Shown in pieces: positions 60,155-64,000 of a stretch of DNA of 64,000 bases (positions within the stretch are counted from its first letter, which is position 1; each line of letters opens with the position of its first letter). The notes beneath the pieces were generated by a model. It ran no database searches, was not told the origin of the DNA, and saw only the letters and a list, made by a program, of their open reading frames with translations. Position numbers and translations under genes: made by a program. The DNA comes from Oscillospiraceae bacterium (lineage in GTDB: Bacteria; Bacillota_A; Clostridia; Oscillospirales; Oscillospiraceae): positions 1 through 64,000 of the forward strand of contig JAFUES010000022.1 in assembly GCA_017470325.1 (NCBI GenBank), in the 5' to 3' direction.

Positions 60155-61180
60155 ATGAGTTTAGTTTTGGATGCGATCAAGTATCTGCTGTATATTCTGA
60201 TTTTCCCCGGCTTCCTGTTCTGCTTCCTGTCCGGCCTGCTGCTGTGCGGCATTGACCGCAAGATCGTGGCCAGGATGCAGAAGCGCGTGGGCCCCCCGAT
60301 CCTGCAGCCCTTCTATGATTTCTTCAAGCTCTGCGGCAAGGAGACCATCGTCCCCGCCGCAGCCTCCCGGACCGCCTTCCTGCTGGCCCCGCTGGTGGGC
60401 CTGGCGGCGCTGGTGGTGATCCAGCTGTTCATCCCCGTGTTCAACTTCAGCGCCTTCTCCGGCGTGGCGGATATCATCGTGATCCTCTATCTGCTGCTGA
60501 TCCCGGCCCTGTCCACCATCATGGGCGGCGCGGCTTCCGGCTCCCCCTACGCTGGCGTGGGTCTGAGCCGTGAGATGGTCACCATCATCTCCGTGGAGCT
60601 GCCTCTGGTGCTGGTTCTGTTGGCCGTGGGCAAGGCGGTCGGCAACGCCATGGGCACCGGCCTCTGCTTCTCCCTGACGCAGATCGTGGCCTGGCAGGCG
60701 GAGCACGGCAGCCTGATCGGCACGCCCAGTATGATCGTCGCTGCCATCGCCATGCTGATGGTGATCCCCGGCGAGACCGGCAACCACCCCTTTGACGCGG
60801 CGGAGGCGGAGACCGAGATCTGCGAAGGCATGCTGGCTGAATACAGCGGCGCGCCCCTGGGCGTGTACAAGCTGAGCCACGCGGTCAAGATGCTCACCAT
60901 GACCAGCCTCTTTGTGGCGCTGTTCTTCGGCGGCATCGGCGGCGGCATCGACAGGATGCTGCTCAGCTGGGGTCTGACCGGCGGCGCTGCCGGCGCGGTT
61001 GCGGTGCTGATCGGCATCGTGGTGCTGCTCGTGCTGTGCGCGATCCTCACCATTGTCAGCATCTCTCTGGTCCACGCGGTCACTGCCAGACTTCGCATCG
61101 AGCAGATCTTCAAGTACTACTGGACCGTGGTCACGGGCCTTGCTGTGATCAGCCTGGTCCTGGCCTGGTACGGGATGTAA
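60155..61180 (+). CDS. MbhM / NuoH-like membrane subunit
   Basis: A 341-residue membrane subunit with about eight helices joining the peripheral and membrane arms. Visible: RMQKRVGPPILQPFYDFFKLCGKETIVP, EMVTIISVELPLVLV and the ETGNHPFDAAEAETEICEGMLAEYSG loop, whose acidic residues line the ion-entry/coupling path in NuoH. ATG at 60155 with an AAGGAGG site 11 bases upstream. Confidence 0.94.
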   Translation: MSLVLDAIKYLLYILIFPGFLFCFLSGLLLCGIDRKIVARMQKRVGPPILQPFYDFFKLCGKETIVPAAASRTAFLLAPLVGLAALVVIQLFIPVFNFSAFSGVADIIVILYLLLIPALSTIMGGAASGSPYAGVGLSREMVTIISVELPLVLVLLAVGKAVGNAMGTGLCFSLTQIVAWQAEHGSLIGTPSMIVAAIAMLMVIPGETGNHPFDAAEAETEICEGMLAEYSGAPLGVYKLSHAVKMLTMTSLFVALFFGGIGGGIDRMLLSWGLTGGAAGAVAVLIGIVVLLVLCAILTIVSISLVHAVTARLRIEQIFKYYWTVVTGLAVISLVLAWYGM

Positions 61181-61191
61181 GGAGGGTGCGC

Positions 61192-61635
61192 ATGTTTAAG
61201 AAACTTATTGAAGAGAGCACCGGCAAATCCCCGTGGCTCTTCCACATCAACGCCGGCTCCTGCAACGGCTGCGATATCGAGCTGGTCGCGGTCCTGACCC
61301 CGCGTTTTGACGCGGAGCGTCTGGGCTTCAAGCTGGCGGGCAGCCCCCGTCACGCGGACATCGTGGTGGTCACCGGGCCGGTCACGGCTCAGTCCCTGCC
61401 CCGCGTGCTCCGGGCCATCTCCCAGGTGCCGGAACCCCGCTGCATCGTCACCATGGGCTCCTGCCCCCAGTCCGGCAACGTGTTCCGCGGGAGCTACTCC
61501 ATCGCGGGCCCCCTGTCCAAGTACGTGCATGTGGACGTGGACGTGGCGGGCTGCGCCCCCAAGCCCGAGGCAGTGATCGACGGATTGGCCCTGGCCACCA
61601 AGATCCTGCAGGAAAAAAGGAGGGAGATGAAGTAA
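61192..61635 (+). CDS. [NiFe] hydrogenase small subunit (MbhJ / NuoB-like)
   Basis: A 147-residue subunit that holds the proximal [4Fe-4S] cluster: Cys24 and Cys27 in INAGSCNGCDIEL, then MGSCPQSGN and VAGCAPKPEAV. All four ligands are present. It passes electrons from the ferredoxin-like subunit to the nickel site. AGGAGGG site before the ATG; its stop overlaps the next ATG by one base (TAATG). Confidence 0.95.
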   Translation: MFKKLIEESTGKSPWLFHINAGSCNGCDIELVAVLTPRFDAERLGFKLAGSPRHADIVVVTGPVTAQSLPRVLRAISQVPEPRCIVTMGSCPQSGNVFRGSYSIAGPLSKYVHVDVDVAGCAPKPEAVIDGLALATKILQEKRREMK

Positions 61636-62303
61636 TGGATTTCCCGTTTGTGAGAGAGGCCATATCCCAACTTTTCTCGAAGCCCAGCACGGTCTTGTAC
61701 CCGGTGGTCCCCAGCGAGGCGGCGCTCAATTACCGCGGACGCATCGTCTATCACCCGGAGAAGTGCATCAACTGCGGCATGTGTGAGCGTGTCTGCTCCG
61801 GCAACGCCATCACCACCGTGGTGGAGAAGACGGAGGAGGGCGACAAGGTCACCCGTACCTTCAACCTGGGCTCCTGCACCTTCTGCGCCACCTGCATGGA
61901 CTTCTGCCACGGCGCTATCGAGTTCAGCCGGGATTACCACATGATCGCCACCAAGGAGGAGGATCTGCTGGTCACCGGTACCCACATCCGCAAGCCGCCT
62001 GTCAAGAAGGCCCCGCCCAAGCCGGCGGCCCCCGCGGCGGAAGCCAAGCCTGCGGAAGCCAAGCCCGCCGAGGAGAAGGCGGCTGCCCCTGCCGAGGCGG
62101 CGCCCGCCATCCAGCCGCGGGACGACGGCAAGCCGGTCCAGGATCCGTCCAAGTGCGTCTACTGCACCATCTGCGCCAAGAAGTGCCCGGTGGGCGCTCT
62201 GGAAGTGGATCGTGCCAACAAGACCTGGAAGCTGGACGAGGATGCGTGCGTGGGCTGCGGCACCTGTGCCGAAAACTGCCCCAAGAAGTGCATCATTATC
62301 TAG
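61635..62303 (+). CDS. MbhN / NuoI-like iron-sulfur subunit fused to a second ferredoxin domain
   Basis: A 222-residue protein. Residues about 40-110 are the usual NuoI/MbhN part with two cluster motifs (CINCGMCERVC and CTFCATCMDFCHGA). An Ala/Pro/Lys/Glu-rich linker spans about 120-170. Residues about 173-222 are a second 2x[4Fe-4S] ferredoxin domain (CVYCTICAKKCPVGA and CVGCGTCAENCPKK). Common MbhN/EchF subunits have only the first part. The added domain on a flexible tether could act as a built-in electron relay. Last gene of the locus, closed by a 21-bp terminator. Confidence 0.93.
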   Translation: MDFPFVREAISQLFSKPSTVLYPVVPSEAALNYRGRIVYHPEKCINCGMCERVCSGNAITTVVEKTEEGDKVTRTFNLGSCTFCATCMDFCHGAIEFSRDYHMIATKEEDLLVTGTHIRKPPVKKAPPKPAAPAAEAKPAEAKPAEEKAAAPAEAAPAIQPRDDGKPVQDPSKCVYCTICAKKCPVGALEVDRANKTWKLDEDACVGCGTCAENCPKKCIII

Positions 62304-62310
62304 AGTAAAA

Positions 62311-62360
62311 TACAACAAAGAAGCCATCACCCGTCAAAAGGTGATGGCTTCTTTGTTGTA
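62311..62360. terminator. Bidirectional terminator, hydrogenase locus / CPA2 antiporter
   Basis: A 21-bp perfect stem (62311-62331 with 62340-62360), 8-nt loop, T-rich on both strands. Confidence 0.9.
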
Positions 62361-62372
62361 GAGGGAAACGTT

Positions 62373-64000
62373 TTACTCCGTCAGCGCGCCGGCCAGCAGC
62401 TTTTCCGCCATGCGGCGGCTGCCCAGCACCCATACCAGGTCGCCGTTTTGCATGGTCATGCTGATATCCGGCTGCAGGATGGGCAGCTTGTCCCGCTGCA
62501 CGCCTAAGATCATGCAGTCATAGCGCTCCCGCAGGCCGCTGTCCCGAATGCTCTTGCCCCGCAGGGCGGAGTCCTTGCCCACCGGGATGGCGAAGGCGTA
62601 GACATCCGTGGCCTCGTCGCTCTGCCCAGCGGTGAATTGCCGCAGGCTGGGCAGCTCCATGGCCTCCTGGATGCCCAGACTCAGCCGCAGGGAACGGAGA
62701 TCCTCCGCCCGACCCAGCAGATACAGCTGGTCTCCCTTTCGCAGTTCCAGGTTGCCGGAGGGCATATTGAACGTGCGGCGGCCGCGGATGACCTTTATGA
62801 CGTTCACACTGAACTGGCGGCCCCATTCCAGCTGTCGCAGCGACTTGCCCGCCAGCGCTTCCGCGCATTCGATCTGCTCCACATAGAGCTTTTCGTCCAG
62901 CCACTCGATGTCATCGTCCCTGCCCCGCTGCAGGTTCCGCTCGTTGAAGTTGGCCATGAAGCGGGCCTCGGCTGAGATATAGGCGGAGGACATCCAGCCG
63001 CTCCGATAAATCAGATACATGACCAGCGCCACGATCAGCAGCAGCCAGCCGCCGCCCACATGCAGCAACTCCTGCAGGGGGAAGAAGGCCAGCAGCACGA
63101 TCAGCACGAAGCGCAGAGCGGTCAGGGTAACCAGCGGCAGCCGATAGCGGCGATTCTTGACCCAGAGTGTCGTGTACTCAGTGGAGTGCAGGTCCAGCAT
63201 GGGCCGGATGAACAGGCCCACACCCAGGATGCAGAAGCCGGCGCAGAGGAAGCGGATGGGCCGGTCGGCCAGGGGCATCCTTGTCAGCAGCGGGTACAGC
63301 ACATATTGACCGATCAGGGACACCCCGGCCATCAGGGCGCCGAAGAGCACCGTGCGCTTCAGATAGCGGCGCAGGAACAGCAGCCAGTCGCTGTCCTGGG
63401 CCTTCTCGCTGTCGTCGTCGCTGGTGTAGCGCTCCAGCTTGTCGGCTAGCTTCGCGGGCAGGGCCTTGTGGATCAGCCCGTAGATACGGTCCGCGCTCTT
63501 GATGAAGGTGGGCGTGGTCAGGGTGGTGACGATGGAGACCGCCACAATAATAGGATACACGTAGTCCGCGATAACCCCCAGGGACATGCCCAGCGACGCG
63601 ATGATGAAGGCAAACTCACCGATCTGCGCCAGGGAGCAGCCGCAGTGGACGGCGTTTTTCAGAGACTGACCGGAGAGCAGCACGCCCAGGGAGGAGATCA
63701 CCAGTTTGCCGAGGATCGTCACCACGGCGATGATCAGGATGGGCAGGGCGTAGCGCAGCAGCATGGACGGGTCGATCATCATGCCCACCGACAGGAAGAA
63801 CACCGAGCCGAACAGGTCCTTGATGCCGCCGGTCAGATGCTCCACACGCTCGGCGTGGACGGTGCCCGCCAGCAGCGAGCCTGCCAGGAAGGCCCCCAGC
63901 GCGGAGGAAAAGCCCAGGGCCTCCGCCAACAGCACCATGCCGAAGCAGATGCCCAGGGAGACCAACAGCAGGGTCTCGTCGTTCATGAAGGCCGCTGCCC
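62373..64000 (-). CDS. CPA2 family cation:proton antiporter with two TrkA-C domains, start beyond window
   Basis: At least 541 residues. The membrane part shows FSSALGAFLAGSLLAGT, LFGSVFFLSVGMMIDP and CSLAQIGEFAFIIASLGMSLG, the Kef/CPA2 pattern; several further helices follow. The C-terminal 180 residues hold two RCK-C/TrkA-C domains (LRKGDQLYLLGRAEDL and MQNGDLVWVLGSRRM), which bind a regulatory ligand in related K+ or Na+ antiporters. The frame is open to the right edge (reads AAAF before the ATG at 63986), so the true start lies outside. Convergent with the hydrogenase locus. Ion (K+ or Na+) not determined. Confidence 0.9.
   Translation of the reverse strand, partial: AAAFMNDETLLLVSLGICFGMVLLAEALGFSSALGAFLAGSLLAGTVHAERVEHLTGGIKDLFGSVFFLSVGMMIDPSMLLRYALPILIIAVVTILGKLVISSLGVLLSGQSLKNAVHCGCSLAQIGEFAFIIASLGMSLGVIADYVYPIIVAVSIVTTLTTPTFIKSADRIYGLIHKALPAKLADKLERYTSDDDSEKAQDSDWLLFLRRYLKRTVLFGALMAGVSLIGQYVLYPLLTRMPLADRPIRFLCAGFCILGVGLFIRPMLDLHSTEYTTLWVKNRRYRLPLVTLTALRFVLIVLLAFFPLQELLHVGGGWLLLIVALVMYLIYRSGWMSSAYISAEARFMANFNERNLQRGRDDDIEWLDEKLYVEQIECAEALAGKSLRQLEWGRQFSVNVIKVIRGRRTFNMPSGNLELRKGDQLYLLGRAEDLRSLRLSLGIQEAMELPSLRQFTAGQSDEATDVYAFAIPVGKDSALRGKSIRDSGLRERYDCMILGVQRDKLPILQPDISMTMQNGDLVWVLGSRRMAEKLLAGALTE

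Overview
The window looks like a piece of chromosome from a GC-rich, endospore-forming anaerobic gut Firmicute, most likely in the Oscillospiraceae (Flavonifractor / Intestinimonas / Dysosmobacter neighbourhood). The placement is inferred from gene content: Spo0A with 0A boxes, a SpoVAC-type protein, a butyryl-CoA dehydrogenase/Etf operon, an LPxTG-type giant surface protein, an ECF biotin transporter with BirA, and an energy-converting [NiFe] hydrogenase. No species can be named from the sequence alone. No CRISPR array, insertion sequence, integrase or rRNA was seen. Both ends cut a gene (NUDIX hydrolase on the left, CPA2 antiporter on the right).

Layout. 1-5.4 kb: NUDIX hydrolase, phosphodiester glycosidase lipoprotein, LtrA-like membrane protein, nitroreductase, a 42-aa membrane peptide, and an SPL-type radical SAM protein. 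5.6-8.2 kb: a large multi-cluster Fe-S/FAD protein overlapped by a first hypA. 8.4-10.5 kb: a two-component system whose response regulator carries a -1 frameshift. 11.2-14.1 kb: a DUF5058-type membrane protein, a partner membrane protein and an M20 peptidase. 14.2-21.8 kb: one 2,535-residue cell-wall surface protein. 22.1-28.4 kb: phosphoketolase, aminotransferase, bioY-birA with its operator, and a tyrosine phosphatase. 28.5-36.0 kb: a minus-strand operon bcd-etfB-etfA-crotonase-CoA transferase-MaoC hydratase-GntP permease, divergent from a YtoI-like HTH/DRTGG/CBS/hotdog regulator. 37.7-44.4 kb: small proteins, an HpcH/HpaI aldolase, spo0A with an array of 0A boxes, a barnase-like lipoprotein, an XRE regulator, tRNA-Ser(GGA) and SpoVAC. 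44.4-49.0 kb: a LysR regulator and two tandem near-identical sodium symporters, each with a copy of the same regulatory region. 49.2-62.3 kb: one long plus-strand locus, hypFCDE followed by a 13-subunit Mbh-type (group 4) hydrogenase with Mrp antiporter modules and an embedded second hypA. 62.4-64 kb: a CPA2 antiporter with TrkA-C domains.

How it fits together (inference). The bcd/etf operon can reduce crotonyl-CoA with NADH and, if its Etf is of the bifurcating type, deliver low-potential electrons to ferredoxin. The Mbh-type hydrogenase would reoxidise that ferredoxin, make H2 and move H+ or Na+ across the membrane. The sodium-coupled symporters and the CPA2 antiporter could use or balance that gradient. 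The strongest candidates for something unusual are the hydrogenase (extra ferredoxin domain on the MbhN-type subunit, lengthened MbhH-type subunit, large subunit ending right after its Ni-binding motif) and the 5.6-kb Fe-S/FAD protein, which seems to have lost the NAD(P)H-binding domain of its GltD-like module.
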